Below, piece after piece: positions 50,301-54,989 of a stretch of 64,000 nt of DNA. This DNA comes from Flavobacterium kayseriense (GTDB lineage Bacteria > Bacteroidota > Bacteroidia > Flavobacteriales > Flavobacteriaceae). The number at the start of each line of letters is the position of its first letter. Position 1 is the first letter of the stretch. The notes under the pieces were generated by a model. The model was not told the DNA's origin. It did not search any database and saw only the letters and a list, made by a program, of their open reading frames with translations. Location: contig NZ_JACRUI010000001.1 of NCBI RefSeq assembly GCF_014305095.1, positions 186,001 through 250,000 on the forward strand. Direction: 5' to 3'. The position numbers were made by a program, and so were the translations under genes.

Positions 50301-50984
50301 TTTAAAATGCGATCCATCTGTGGCGTTTTGATCAAATACAAAAGCAACATGGTACCATTGACCAGCAACTATATTTGCACTAGGTGCATTCCATACTGCG
50401 TTACTCTCCCAAGGTAAGCAATATACTTTTCCTCCTTCAATATACATGGAGAGCCCATTGGTTGCACCTCCCTCATTATACAAGACTTGACGTGTAGTCA
50501 CATCATTGGCTTTAAACCACAGCATAACTGTGCGATAGTCTGTAGTCCCAAGATTAATTAAATTAGAATTGGAAATCCCTACGTAATCAGATGTTCCATT
50601 TAGTTTAAGGGATTTATTAGCAAAGGTAAGTCCAATATTAGTAGTTTGCCCTGCCACAATTGTGGGGTTTGCCGTAGATGTAAAAGCTGCTTTTTGGTCA
50701 ATATAAATTCTTTTCGAAACGACACCTTGAGAAACACCACCAATAAAGCCTTCAAAGGTAATGGTCCCTCTATTTCCGTAACCCCATGTTACATTGATTG
50801 TTGGTGAGGTACTACTAGAAGGAGTTCCTCCTGTAACTGTCCATTTATACGTATCGTAAGAAGTAGAATAGCTGTAAGTAACGGCTTCGTTTTGACAAAC
50901 TATATTTTGAGATGGAGCAATTTGCGCCAACATACAAAATGAAAAGAAGAATAGCGTTAAAACGTAAAATAATTTTATTTTCAA
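32388..50984 (-). CDS. Giant T9SS-sorted repeat protein (6198 aa), putative adhesin
   Basis: One uninterrupted frame of 18.6 kb encodes a secreted protein of about 620 kDa. Order: signal peptide 1-21; PKD/Ig-like domain to about 90; LamG-like domain about 125-315; thrombospondin-3-like Asp-rich repeat about 398-432 (DKDGDGVGDIFDLDADNDG); second LamG about 470-635; second Asp-rich repeat about 640-675; Ig-like domains about 715-910; three parallel beta-helix blocks about 910-4063; four related beta modules (starting near 4063, 4377, 4846 and 5322 with a W.G..ST.....NW motif); a flavobacterial pre-sorting domain; and a type A T9SS sorting tail (about 6125-6198, ending VYIVVVGSNKKIISSKVLVY). Ser, Thr, Asn and Gly dominate; cysteine is rare. 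LamG and calcium-binding repeats suggest glycan binding at the cell surface. Export by T9SS is well supported; the adhesin role is inferred. It starts 98 bp after the usher gene with no clear terminator between. Confidence 0.92.
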   Translation of the reverse strand: MKIKLFYVLTLFFFSFCMLAQIAPSQNIVCQNEAVTYSYSTSYDTYKWTVTGGTPSSSTSPTINVTWGYGNRGTITFEGFIGGVSQGVVSKRIYIDQKAAFTSTANPTIVAGQTTNIGLTFANKSLKLNGTSDYVGISNSNLINLGTTDYRTVMLWFKANDVTTRQVLYNEGGATNGLSMYIEGGKVYCLPWESNAVWNAPSANIVAGQWYHVAFVFDQNATDGSHFKGYLNGTLIGAFNEGTKASNGINAHSGAVAIGSNSNIRFQNNTTSSNNYFNGKVDGFKLWNRSLLQSEIVIEKDHVLNAPVVDADLDVYINFDNSVLDLASTASAEDGALYGSPTYDDDVPLNPTIVWSPGGANTASIAVNPTTNTSYTYTLTEKLSNVCSQIGSIDVFVTIPNDKDGDGVGDIFDLDADNDGILNAIENNCIPTAGYDGYWSLDNMTADLSGNNYNAQSGSSVSFSTDSKKGTHSASFNGTSNYLQYSNGTFLNQAITNFSYSIWIKPSSLSGIQTIFEEGGTTNGVAVRLNGATLEAAVREGGDATQKNTATFTYPGDGLWHHVALTYSNGNVILYLDGVASTTLATGFGELAAHSDVQHIGYSNGGAFGASSANYFGGLIDDVVHYPSVLSGSEISKIVLGCDNDNDGIPNYLDADSDNDGCSDANEAYGALVDTNGDGTYGGITGSPQVDAFGKVLIASYATPLTTSGGKSAYTQGISLNVSAAPINKTACEGQNVTFSATATTATLTTTPTTTANTTVSYQWQVSTNNGSTYVDLSGQSGTVASGTSVGLTLTGVTAIMTGNRYRVRFTNEANIIGATATATLTVNPIPTITQTTNASSCGIGSVVLSATASAGTINWYAAATGGSSLGTGTSFTTPVLSTTTSYWVDATNTSCTTATRTQVTAIISTGNVEVAASAGTIFGCYSTVKEAFDKINDGTHQGVITIKIRGNTIETATATLNNSGNGSSLYSSVLLYPTAPNLKIEGSVAGQLINLNGADNVIIDGRVNQLGSTSLSFSNTNSSGSVLQFINDATSNTIRYCNVQGSTSSTASGLIVFGSGDAVGNDNNTIEYCDIRDGATTPTNAIYSAGSSVSADNSSNFVSNCTIYNYFNAAASSNGIYLFSNSSAWTISNNKFYQTATRTTTTAGLTHRAINIITASGINYTVNNNVIGYNSASATGLTTYTGQSTLYRGIEMTVGTATVSNVQGNTISNINFSTTIGTASAAGIFSGISVLGGNVNIGTTTGNTVGATTGTDAIQVSSTTSLGLINGIYVSSVGTVGISNNNVGAIITNGGTAIGYTFNGIYTLGVGGNFSIANNTIGSSTTANSITIGDSGTLAAVCTFRGIFNSGSGLISITTNTIQNTTVYGTSFSVYNGIINTAGSSTVDINTNSIISGTNTGTNSSTAITYYPIYNSAVVSTLNINNNIIRNHLRTSTGGYFTAIANVGAILTNININGNQLGNTSGGLVTYSAANTVALFGINNTGGAASCELSIQNNDIRGVNYTGASGSNANTYISNSATTLKQNISNNTFTNLNVNTTGAITFISNSVTMPANGVQNIDNNSIVTGFVRNAAATSGAITLFTSTAITNNTGVVVTNNNNNFSNITQGGTSSINGWVNQDSGTGNVDKTIYNNKFENWSSGSGAVTALNVNVVSETNKTYGNSIQNISGTGSLTGITTAVGSDKIYQNTINNFSSSGGLLTSITGINSTGGITKNIYQNTISNLVGSAFTTGSVRGILISGGTTVNVYENKVFTLSAGANTTGTITGIWVTGGSAVNLDGNKIYDLSSSSTAISSGVVYGIQVSGSTASLITNVTNNVIGDLRVSAASGTDLIRGLGFISTGTTSTTNVYYNTVYLNAAASSGTNSGSSGIYHTTSTTATTATLNLRNNIIINNSVPKGSGTTVAFRRSSGSANALNNYATTSKNNLFYAGTPSSTYLIYSDGTSTAQTFAQYKAGSFTAGTIAPRDQVSVSENLNFISTAGSNANYLKVNTSIATQIESGAVNIADYIVDYLGTIRQGNPGYTGASTSAPDMGAYENDYVAIDASPPSITYTALADNSCLSNKTISAIISDATGVNVTTGTRPRIYFKKAIGNSNVLPATNTSSTDGWKYIETTSTASPFDFSINYSLLFGGATTNDVIQYFITAQDIVTPSPYVGINTGTYAAAPTSVALTSAAFPIGGTINSFTILAGLSGTVTVGTGGTYPTLTGTGGLFAELNSKGLSANLTANIISDIVEPGTNALNQLNYGCTDFSTLTISPSGGAARTISGTLTGGALLNFNGADYVVVDGLNSGGNSLTISNASTASTAGTSTIRFINDATNNTVRNCTIEGASTLASTATILFSTAASVGNVNNSIVSNTIKAVGTNLPTNAIYSAGSSVLIDNSEITISNNTIQDYYNAALASNGILIASNSSAWTISGNKFFQTATRTATTGNTHRGINIITASGVGYSILNNTIGYANASSTGTTTYSGAVSNRFFGIEMTVGTLSSSSVQGNKIAGINLSNTVSTAVTAAPGIFTGISVLAGKLDIGTTTGNTIGETTGNGSITVSSSITLSYVAGIYCTSTSTVNIKNNTIGSISTSGAAGIGYTFHGINTAGGGQFTVADNTIGSTSTANSIAIGTLGTTTTGVCTLNGIYNLATGGITISGNTIQNVSSYGTALSVLNGILNAGVSGLVSVTNNSVVTATTTGTGILTGVSNTAAATTVAITANKIRNLTKAVATGAVTGISNSGAVLSQITIENNQLGNITGGLITYSVANSATLLGISNTGGSANCALSIQNNDIRGITYTVAGTNANTYIINSATTLSQTISGNTFTALNVNTTGGIIFISNSVIMPANGIQNVNNNSIATSFTRTAASGAITLFNSIASTNNSNVVVNNNNNNFSNITINGAATIAGWVNTDAGTGLVTKTISGNTFENWTAGTGTIIAMNVNITSTANATTNNTIRNNTSAGSIYGITTGAGNDKIYSNNIYSLVSTGTVATIVNGIAITSGTEKNIYQNTIYGLQANNITTGSVSGIGVTGGSITTIYQNKIYDISSSASGLTTGTVNGILVSGTTADQVTTIHNNRIASITAPAANMTDNVRGISMTNNGVRSTTNVYFNSIYLNATSTGTNFGSSAVFHAANTTASTGALNLRNNIVVNLSTANGTGSTVAFRQGPGTSLVLNNYNSLSNNNLFYAGVPSASNLIYSNGTNAAQDITAYKAGIFTAGTIAPRDQLSVSENPQFISTVGSSVDFLKISNNDITFIESGAVNISGITTDFEGQIRAGNTGYAVQTNGAGSAPDIGADEFNGKLPNVIVSNANALSNGSYSKVSGAFAAINSYDQTGKDVVVTLIGSTTEDTTATLNQGAWTSLKMYPTKTGLYVSGAIAAAPLISLNGADNVTLDGRVNQTGSTKSLSIVNTSTSNSAGTATIRLSNSAESNTLKYLNINGSSNSATNGLLEFATSTTGNGNDNTIVEYNAISNSAGNRPINAIYSLGTAGKENSSNSIRYNTIFDFVNNNSSSNGINLGANSSDWSISNNSFYETNTMVPTTGSYVYTAILIDDVNGNNFTVSSNYIGGKAAVNGGGAWTVNANTNHSFRGIYLNVGAVTASSIQSNSIQNFNYTSSSATPWRGIEVNAGTVNIGTTTGNVIGSATGTGSITLTTNTNADSYGIYIGSANTVSISKNNIGSISIYGSSTTAAHSFTGIYKKSGVAGTINITQNIIGSNGTSNSIATASTASTATVGQNLIGIYLQSTGTHTLTTNTIVNLSNAYTGTQVSRTVGVYTTAGTATLVKNSIHDLFSTALGATTGTVSGVEMTGTAAVNTVTETIIYNLSNTNVAFTGYIAGISFSGSTGANLVNRNFIRNLSVSSSSANASIYGIRIGQGTATLANNIVTLGGNTATTIYGIYSSGASGSSSSLYFNTVYINGSLGSGIVNKSYAFYEAAGGTVRDFRNNIFSNFRATSGGTNAHYAVFLNYSGASNLTLDYNIYWASGTGGVIGNYNGSNVVSLPIVSGQDANSNNSNPGFSNAGGLTAGDYKVNTSTLGVVGTNITLDYAQTARGIPPNIGAWEFNTNSWLGTVSTDFNTAGNWSAGSVPLDEASIVFAASPIRDCVLDQDRIVGSIVNGQSTYKFKVNGKALTLRGDLYLTNGGQLDATTAGSTVIFESDELQTISSGAFVSNTIPNLTINNEVGVTSNSDLTITGILNLLSANPSDVKGTFDTGTKIITMGVDAVTVGDGDLTGIVQRNSFVANKDYSFNDKNMVVYFENTGTLPTSISVKLSIGANPSWKTSGVKRVYALIQTGAVGTSPTAATIKAGYLDSEINNNDESKLVYFSYRNPPGILFEHGRASINTTENWVKLSNINMAFFPSTFGTLELGLSANEIETLTWNGSVSTSWTTVNNWTPNGAPSDFVNIIIPDAAITTFDPIVPIETTIRAIKLQSNSILNAVANAQMTLTDGANVWVNEGGVFNPNTSTVLFKSDTADIAGATSFYNVTVDTDANLLMKTGSTMRIAGAMNNIGVWRPAWDGNVTTVEYNGANQNIVIPYAATNRYSSLILSGSGTKTLPSTNLSILGNFTLAGTVSVTTPNSMVIVGDLSVGANTTFDAGANTHTVGGNFTHNGVLNTTGSTFVMNGLTAAQSISGTAVTTAFNNLLVLNTFGVTVSKDLTVNGTLDLQSDNPTATLGSLDMGINTLSLSAAATNTGIGDVTGIVKRAHTFVTNQSYTFGNSKTLIIFGAIGTKPTQVSVKTKIGAAPTWKTTAVKRVYDLAQTGASNNYATVQLNYLDSELNGADESQLVFFGAIGLPTPTIVEWGYNSKDESNNSIDLKNVNIGARPSAFGQTEIALSSTENPNITWNGSQSTDWNNPFNWTPASYPSKFTRMTIPNATTTTYDPILPTVAEAHQLIIQNAGIVNASSGSEFYLFNDSGDVVWQNAGGTFNASTSSVFFTDVNLKISGDTNFYNVIVGSGASLTPQANSNMGIAGALTNNGILDATAFLNTINYNGATQNVVYPNGTIPGYYNLSLSGTDVKTMPGQNMDVLGDLAIWGLASVTANNVIDLAGNLSIGSGSLFNTGLFDHEIGGNFVNNGSFTTQTGTTILLNGTALQTISGASLTSFKNLSINNNAGVNSSIDLTVEGNLNLVTANPTAVRGALNMTGTTTLNMGALAVTIGMGDVSGIVRREHVFNNGQDYDFGNPFTTINFLNVTGSTKPTWVSSKIVLGTAPSWRSTAIKRYYSFAQSGGNDRIIVKLHYLDSELQGTETDETKLVYWDGYDPNLGVNNFVKSFPRNQNGNDAGNNWLQLTGPAIDFLATSTSLDVKQWGLSYSNVTVHTWTGNGSASYDGDWSLPGNWNGGVPNIDDAVLIPNPSSLPSDNNGDLAPYRNVLPLIAPAFVKTVEIAAGATLVATDYDITVAGNANAWINNGGFTAGAATVSFSGATATITGTTNFNNLTINLGGSLTPQTGAITRIAGVMTNNGPLNATAFPNTIEYNGANQTILNLVAGTGGYHNLIFSNSGTKTMMPTSGGVALKINGDFTISGTAFGTAVNPLATKGNFIINPTAGFTTGAFTHQIGGNFSSNGSFTASNGSTLEMNGTASQSIGGAATPLLLNNLSISNTGGTVSTARDLTVSGDFTNSGILNMGSSILSVTNTISNTGTLLTGVPAAQSLTPFPSGKNWGGTVVYNVDAAQNAVAGNFTNLTINNGVGVKVTNAAQIGVSGTLLINSSKKLSIDASNSLTVSGAITNNGGTAGLILESNSAGNASLIHNSDNVPATVKRYISGVKEAWHFIASPVSNQTISGTNWTPSGTYGNGTGYDLYLWNEPTPCWTYLLNTTVAPTWPSLHPTTSFVKGRGYLYSTQAVNPTKEFAGLLNNGTVTYPLTNSSPDLTVKGFNLIGNPYPSSIDWKSATGWTRSDLVTTAGGYDMYIWNPAANNYGVFNSAGTTGTNSVTQYIAPTQGFFVRANTAGSITMANAVRVNSGANNWMKVKAEKENRLKVKIEANDGSGFDEVLLQFGFNTNEAGALKLFSRNIDAPSAYLTDSNIDLSVRYLTDVVENPAVPLSFKAGKDGNYAVSIDSKAANFDVLLLEDKKTNTVSDLNLNSTYEFKGSTKDATDRFVIHFSPIANESSTLPALIYYDGYNINVDLSTIEGQTDIKIYDISGKLLVNKKAEGKMIHPFDMRIKNQVYIVVVGSNKKIISSKVLVY
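33740..38798 (-). repeat. Giant gene: four C-terminal beta modules
   Basis: Four related modules begin near 38798, 37858, 36450 and 35020, each with a W.G..ST.....NW....P motif. Within them recur phrases such as GDVTGIVKR, SVKTKIGAAPTWK and LNYLDSELNGADESQLVFF. The middle modules are about 1.4 kb long, the first about 0.9 kb. They look like domain-scale tandem duplications. Confidence 0.75.
38797..41085 (-). repeat. Giant gene: beta-helix block 3
   Basis: About 760 codons, shorter than the other two. It opens with YSKVSGAFAAIN and LISLNGADNVTLDGRVNQ and closes with PPNIGAWEFN. The opening is closer to block 1 than to block 2. Confidence 0.75.
41095..44420 (-). repeat. Giant gene: beta-helix block 2
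   Basis: About 1110 codons. It opens with TYPTLTGTGGLFAELN and LLNFNGADYVVVDGL and closes with SAPDIGADEFNG. A stand-alone beta domain of about 150 residues separates it from block 1. Many phrases are near-identical to block 1, for example ITYSVANSATLLGISNTGG versus VTYSAANTVALFGINNTGG. Confidence 0.8.
44870..48255 (-). repeat. Giant gene: beta-helix block 1
   Basis: About 1130 codons with short NN.I..N.I.N-type turns of a right-handed beta-helix. It opens with YSTVKEAFDKIN and LINLNGADNVIIDGRVNQ and closes with SAPDMGAYEND. Blocks 2 and 3 share the same opening and closing motifs. Confidence 0.8.
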
Positions 50985-51082
50985 AATCTTTTAAGATTTG
51001 GGTATTAAAAAATAAAAATGCATTCTAAATAATCGTTAAGTAAATAATCTTTTGAGACAATCTAATACACTTAAATTAGGTA

Positions 51083-54000
51083 TTAGTTTCTATTAAAATC
51101 ATATCTGACACCTTCTCTATATTTTACAATATAAGCATCTTTAATACCTTTATTTCTTATTATAAATTTCATTTTTTTCGCCTCCTTAATTGTAGTAAAT
51201 CTTCCTGAAACATACCTTATAAGGTCATCCTCTATCAATTCATAATACACTGGAGCAAAGTCCTCAAGACGTTCCGAAGGTACATAATTTTTGAATACAC
51301 CAATTTGTATACTGAAAAAATCATCCTTGTTGTCAAAAATCCTTCCGAATGAAGTATTCTTTTTAGTATTAACTTGACTTTCCAATGCATTCGTAGTAGG
51401 ATCACCCTTTATTTCATCTACTTTTTCAGTATCTAATTTAAGTTCCGGAATTTGCTTCCCGTTTTGATATGAAACGACTGAAGCATTAGGAATCCCACTA
51501 AATACAAGTGTGTTTTTTGCAATAACAGCCCTTTCCATGCTTCTAAAAAAACCATAATAATATTGGAAGGTACCATCCGCCAATTTTTCATAAAACACAG
51601 GGTCAAGATTTCGCAATTTTTTTGGCATGGTATTGTCTTTATAAATACCAACCTTAATACTGTAAAAAATTTCCTCGGTATTAGAAATCTTCTCAAATGG
51701 GTTTGCTGTTTTGTTGTCCACAATAGTTTCCGCCTTCTGACTAGTTTGAGAACTACTTGCATCAATGCTTTCAGTCAATTCTTTAACTTTTATTTGAAAA
51801 TCTAGTCCTTCCACAATTGTCCCATCTTCGGATACCTCTATATCCGCAGAATATAACTTAGGACTAGATTGATAATCTAGTTTAGTTAACTGCTTATCAT
51901 CAACTCGAACTGTATATTTTCCTGGTTTTAATCCCAAATAGTTAAAATATCCGTCGGATTCGCTTAATGTTTCGGCAACTATTTCGCCTACCGAATTTAA
52001 TATCTGCAATGATATGCGACCTAGGCCTTTCAATTTATCTTCCATGTTAAAATAAACCATACCACTTACCTCTCCCATAACTAAAATAGGTACTTCTATT
52101 TTTTTATACTGATTTGGGTCTACTAGAATTTGGTAGGAATGATGCTTAAATTTCCAGGAAATATTTTCTAGTTCGGCATCAGAAAATCCTATATTATAGT
52201 TTACAAAGGCATTCAGATCAGAGATCCTTACAATGGAATCTTTTTCACTGCTAATGGCTTTACCTCCAGAGACCCTAACTTTACTTAGAAACACCATTCT
52301 TTCTCCTTTGTCTCGTTTTCCGTTTTGATTAATATCTAAAAACGGATATAACAAAATACCCCCTTTACCAAGTGCTGAATTAATTCCTTTATTCACGTAG
52401 CCATTATCCCCTCCAAAGGCTAAACTTCCTTGCGCGCCCTCAGAAAAACTCATTATATTACTTGTGGAACTAGCTGAGACATTAGTACGCGCAAATGGTA
52501 AATCATATTTAAAATTAAAAAATAAATTATTAGTAGAAAATTGAACGTTCCTTTCGTACGAAGCAGAAACAGACATTTTGGCTACTCTTTTTTCAATCTC
52601 TACGCGATATCGAATGATGTTAGAATCTGTGATGTTATACTGAAAAGAAGGACGAACCGTTAATCCATTACGCATTCGATGCGAAAAAACAACAGTGGAA
52701 CTTATAAACGGATCTCTCTCAGTAATCCAGTTAGAAGACAAAGTAACGTTAGAAGAGTAGTTTTTATACCTTCCCGAAAAGACGGCATTAAATTGATTAA
52801 AATCAAAAGCATCATACGAATATTTGATAAAATTAAACTGTGTACTACCAGAAACATTAGCCCTTGTAAAAGGTAGTGTTAGTTGTACTTTTAGCTCTTC
52901 GTTCGTAATATTTAATGTCGCTTTTTGGCCCTTAAAATAATTAGTATAATCAACTTCTAAAAAAGTATTTCTGCCGAAATAATAATTTAATAATCCACTG
53001 TAACTTACATCATGAGCATATTTCATTGTAAGCACCATTTTAGTAAAAGGCTGAAAGGCTACGTTTGCGAATGGAATAGCAGGTTGATCACTCAGCTTTG
53101 ATAAATATTCAACACCTCCACCTACTGTTAGAGATTTGGTTACACCATAATTAAATTCTCCCCTTCCAAACTGACTTCCAGTTTCATCCTCTAGTACACC
53201 CGCGCTAACATTGTATTCCATAACGTTAACAGGCATAAAAGTGTAAGGTGTATTCATCGTACGTTCTTCTACTCTTTCTTCGCCTAAAAGGCCATAGAAT
53301 TTGAGTTTTAGTGTTGTATATCCATATATAATTGGTACTTCAAAAACATATAATCCTGACGCATCGGATGACGTATAATTCACAAGAACATCGTTTAGGT
53401 AAAGTTCTACAGTCCAATTGGGCTCTGTATAATCTCTAATGATGTAAGTACCTTTAGCTTTTCTAACCGAATTGGGCGAGTTCGTGAAACTTGCACCCAC
53501 TAATGGAGCTCCTAAAAAAGAAATACTTTGCGTAGGAACCTTCCCCACTTGAGCTTGCTTTATGTATTTGCTGTCATTATCTACCCAGCGCCAATTATAA
53601 TAAAGCTGCCTTCTATCAAATTTTGTTTGGTCATAATAATTAAACCCTAATTTCGCTTCTCCATACAATAATTCAGTTCCCAGTCCAAGTGCGTAGTTAT
53701 TTAATGATTTTTGTCCTGTTATTTGATTGGTGTAAACAGCCCAGTCTACTGCTAATCCATTAATTAGGTGGTAATTTCTACCGACAACAGTATCCGATAT
53801 AACTTCATTCTGAGACTGAAGCATCGATACATTTTGCCTAATTTTTTCAAGTCTTGCCTTTTTAACCAGTGGTAATTCAAAATTAGCATCCATTACAATA
53901 GACAAAGAACGGTAATTGAATATCATATTTAAACCAAATGCTTCGTTGAGGAGATTGGATTCTACATAAATTATATCAGTTTCCTTAAAAAGACCATTTG

Positions 54001-54406
54001 GAGAGTAAATACTAGTTTTTCCTATACTAATTTTTCGTTCTTGAAAATCAATCACGTAAGGCCTACTTTCATTTTCAATAAATCCAGTAAAATAATCTTC
54101 ATTAGCACGCCTAACACAAGAAACACCCAATTTATTAAACAAATCTGCTATATCAATATATAGTTTGTTGCTATCAGTGATTAAAACATCTACTTCAATT
54201 TTCCCATAACCTTTAATGAATAATTCGACAGGAATTTCATCAAAAGAAACGATAGGTTCTAGTTCTTTATCTTTAAAATCAATAGTTCCTTTACCCTGAG
54301 CAACTGAAAACATCATAAAATAAAATAACAACACTAAGCCAACTCGTATTTGGTTAGCGAGCCCACTTGTATTAAGTTTTGAAGTTTTTACATCAAGTCC
54401 GATCAT
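51083..54406 (-). CDS. Usher-like outer-membrane protein with two C-terminal SPOR-like repeats
   Basis: A 1107-residue protein with a signal segment at about 18-38. Residues 45-180 resemble the N-terminal domain of fimbrial ushers: IPVELFIKGYGKIEVDVLIT, then KLYIDIADLFNKLGV. A beta barrel follows (about 200-680). It is interrupted by a plug-like segment at about 325-390, with NWTVELYLNDVLV and FEVPIIYGYTTLKLKFYG matching the usher pattern of a 'vyvNg' strand and then an 'lp...G.n.l.l' strand. After FLDINQNGKRDKGER (about 688-702) comes a carboxypeptidase-regulatory-like domain (about 776-836, SESDGYFNYLGLKPGKYTV). Two related units of about 75 residues close the protein: IFYSIKVGIYKD... (about 911-986) and FFSIQIGVFKN... 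(about 1026-1100), each with a PVYYE and a Y.G.F strand like SPOR domains. SPOR domains bind peptidoglycan denuded of stem peptides. Usher assignment rests on domain order, neighbours and motif likeness. Confidence 0.7.
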   Translation of the reverse strand: MIGLDVKTSKLNTSGLANQIRVGLVLLFYFMMFSVAQGKGTIDFKDKELEPIVSFDEIPVELFIKGYGKIEVDVLITDSNKLYIDIADLFNKLGVSCVRRANEDYFTGFIENESRPYVIDFQERKISIGKTSIYSPNGLFKETDIIYVESNLLNEAFGLNMIFNYRSLSIVMDANFELPLVKKARLEKIRQNVSMLQSQNEVISDTVVGRNYHLINGLAVDWAVYTNQITGQKSLNNYALGLGTELLYGEAKLGFNYYDQTKFDRRQLYYNWRWVDNDSKYIKQAQVGKVPTQSISFLGAPLVGASFTNSPNSVRKAKGTYIIRDYTEPNWTVELYLNDVLVNYTSSDASGLYVFEVPIIYGYTTLKLKFYGLLGEERVEERTMNTPYTFMPVNVMEYNVSAGVLEDETGSQFGRGEFNYGVTKSLTVGGGVEYLSKLSDQPAIPFANVAFQPFTKMVLTMKYAHDVSYSGLLNYYFGRNTFLEVDYTNYFKGQKATLNITNEELKVQLTLPFTRANVSGSTQFNFIKYSYDAFDFNQFNAVFSGRYKNYSSNVTLSSNWITERDPFISSTVVFSHRMRNGLTVRPSFQYNITDSNIIRYRVEIEKRVAKMSVSASYERNVQFSTNNLFFNFKYDLPFARTNVSASSTSNIMSFSEGAQGSLAFGGDNGYVNKGINSALGKGGILLYPFLDINQNGKRDKGERMVFLSKVRVSGGKAISSEKDSIVRISDLNAFVNYNIGFSDAELENISWKFKHHSYQILVDPNQYKKIEVPILVMGEVSGMVYFNMEDKLKGLGRISLQILNSVGEIVAETLSESDGYFNYLGLKPGKYTVRVDDKQLTKLDYQSSPKLYSADIEVSEDGTIVEGLDFQIKVKELTESIDASSSQTSQKAETIVDNKTANPFEKISNTEEIFYSIKVGIYKDNTMPKKLRNLDPVFYEKLADGTFQYYYGFFRSMERAVIAKNTLVFSGIPNASVVSYQNGKQIPELKLDTEKVDEIKGDPTTNALESQVNTKKNTSFGRIFDNKDDFFSIQIGVFKNYVPSERLEDFAPVYYELIEDDLIRYVSGRFTTIKEAKKMKFIIRNKGIKDAYIVKYREGVRYDFNRN

Positions 54407-54936
54407 TATTGTTGGGTAAAAGTCAAAGGAAAACTCCCAATGTAAACACCTTGCACGGCATTAGCAGGTACGATAAGCGTTCCTCCAGCTCGAATTATCG
54501 TTGTGAAGGTGCAGTTCGTATCAACAGGAAAAGAGCTGCCATTTATTAATACATCACCCAATCCATCTCTTTTAGCTTCGCCAATAAGCAGTTCTAACTG
54601 ACCACCATTGCTTCCATTAATATTTACAGAGTAAACATTATTTAAAGTAACAGTCCTACCCTGACAAAGCTTAATTTCAAATATCGCAGGAGTTACAGTA
54701 CTATTATCAACAGAAACTACGCCGCCGGTTGTACTAACATTTCCTTGAAAATCTACCTTAATTGATCCAGCTCCTGTTACATAAAATGTACCAAAATCAA
54801 TAGGTTGTGTGGGAATCACCGTAATTTCACGCTGAGGCAATCCAGGTTGTGCGTAGAGAGTATTTATAAAAAGAAAAAACAGTGCAACTGCTAGCAAATT
54901 TAATAAGTAGGATTTATTTCTTTTCTTCTTTATCAT
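54406..54936 (-). CDS. DUF4402 protein, probable minor or tip fibre subunit
   Basis: A 176-residue exported protein with a signal peptide at 1-30 (ends LYAQ). DUF4402 features are PIDFGTFYVTGAGSIKVDF near the N-terminus, a central FEIKLCQGRTVTLNN strand, and the ending GGTLIVPANAVQGVYIGSFPLTFTQ. Two cysteines (in KLCQG and TNCTF) could form a disulfide, absent from the larger-copy subunit at 55941. DUF4402 proteins are Ig-like fibre subunits encoded near chaperone-usher genes in Proteobacteria. Its stop overlaps the usher start by one base, so the two are translationally coupled, which fits a tip or initiator subunit. Confidence 0.75.
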   Translation of the reverse strand: MIKKKRNKSYLLNLLAVALFFLFINTLYAQPGLPQREITVIPTQPIDFGTFYVTGAGSIKVDFQGNVSTTGGVVSVDNSTVTPAIFEIKLCQGRTVTLNNVYSVNINGSNGGQLELLIGEAKRDGLGDVLINGSSFPVDTNCTFTTIIRAGGTLIVPANAVQGVYIGSFPLTFTQQ

Positions 54937-54968
54937 TTTTAATACTATTTTCTAACCTGTAAAAACAG

Positions 54969-54986
54969 AATTTCTGTACAGAAATT
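54969..54986. promoter_or_regulatory. 18-bp perfect palindrome
   Basis: AATTTCTGTACAGAAATT lies 4 bp downstream of the chaperone stop codon and about 30 bp before the minor DUF4402 start. It could be an operator, an RNA hairpin that sets message stability, or chance in AT-rich DNA. Confidence 0.35.
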
Positions 54987-54989
54987 AAT

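Noticed and set aside
32388..50984. CRISPR array or minisatellite inside the giant gene
   Set aside because: The repeats are domain-scale and diverged, with no constant direct repeat and spacer pattern.
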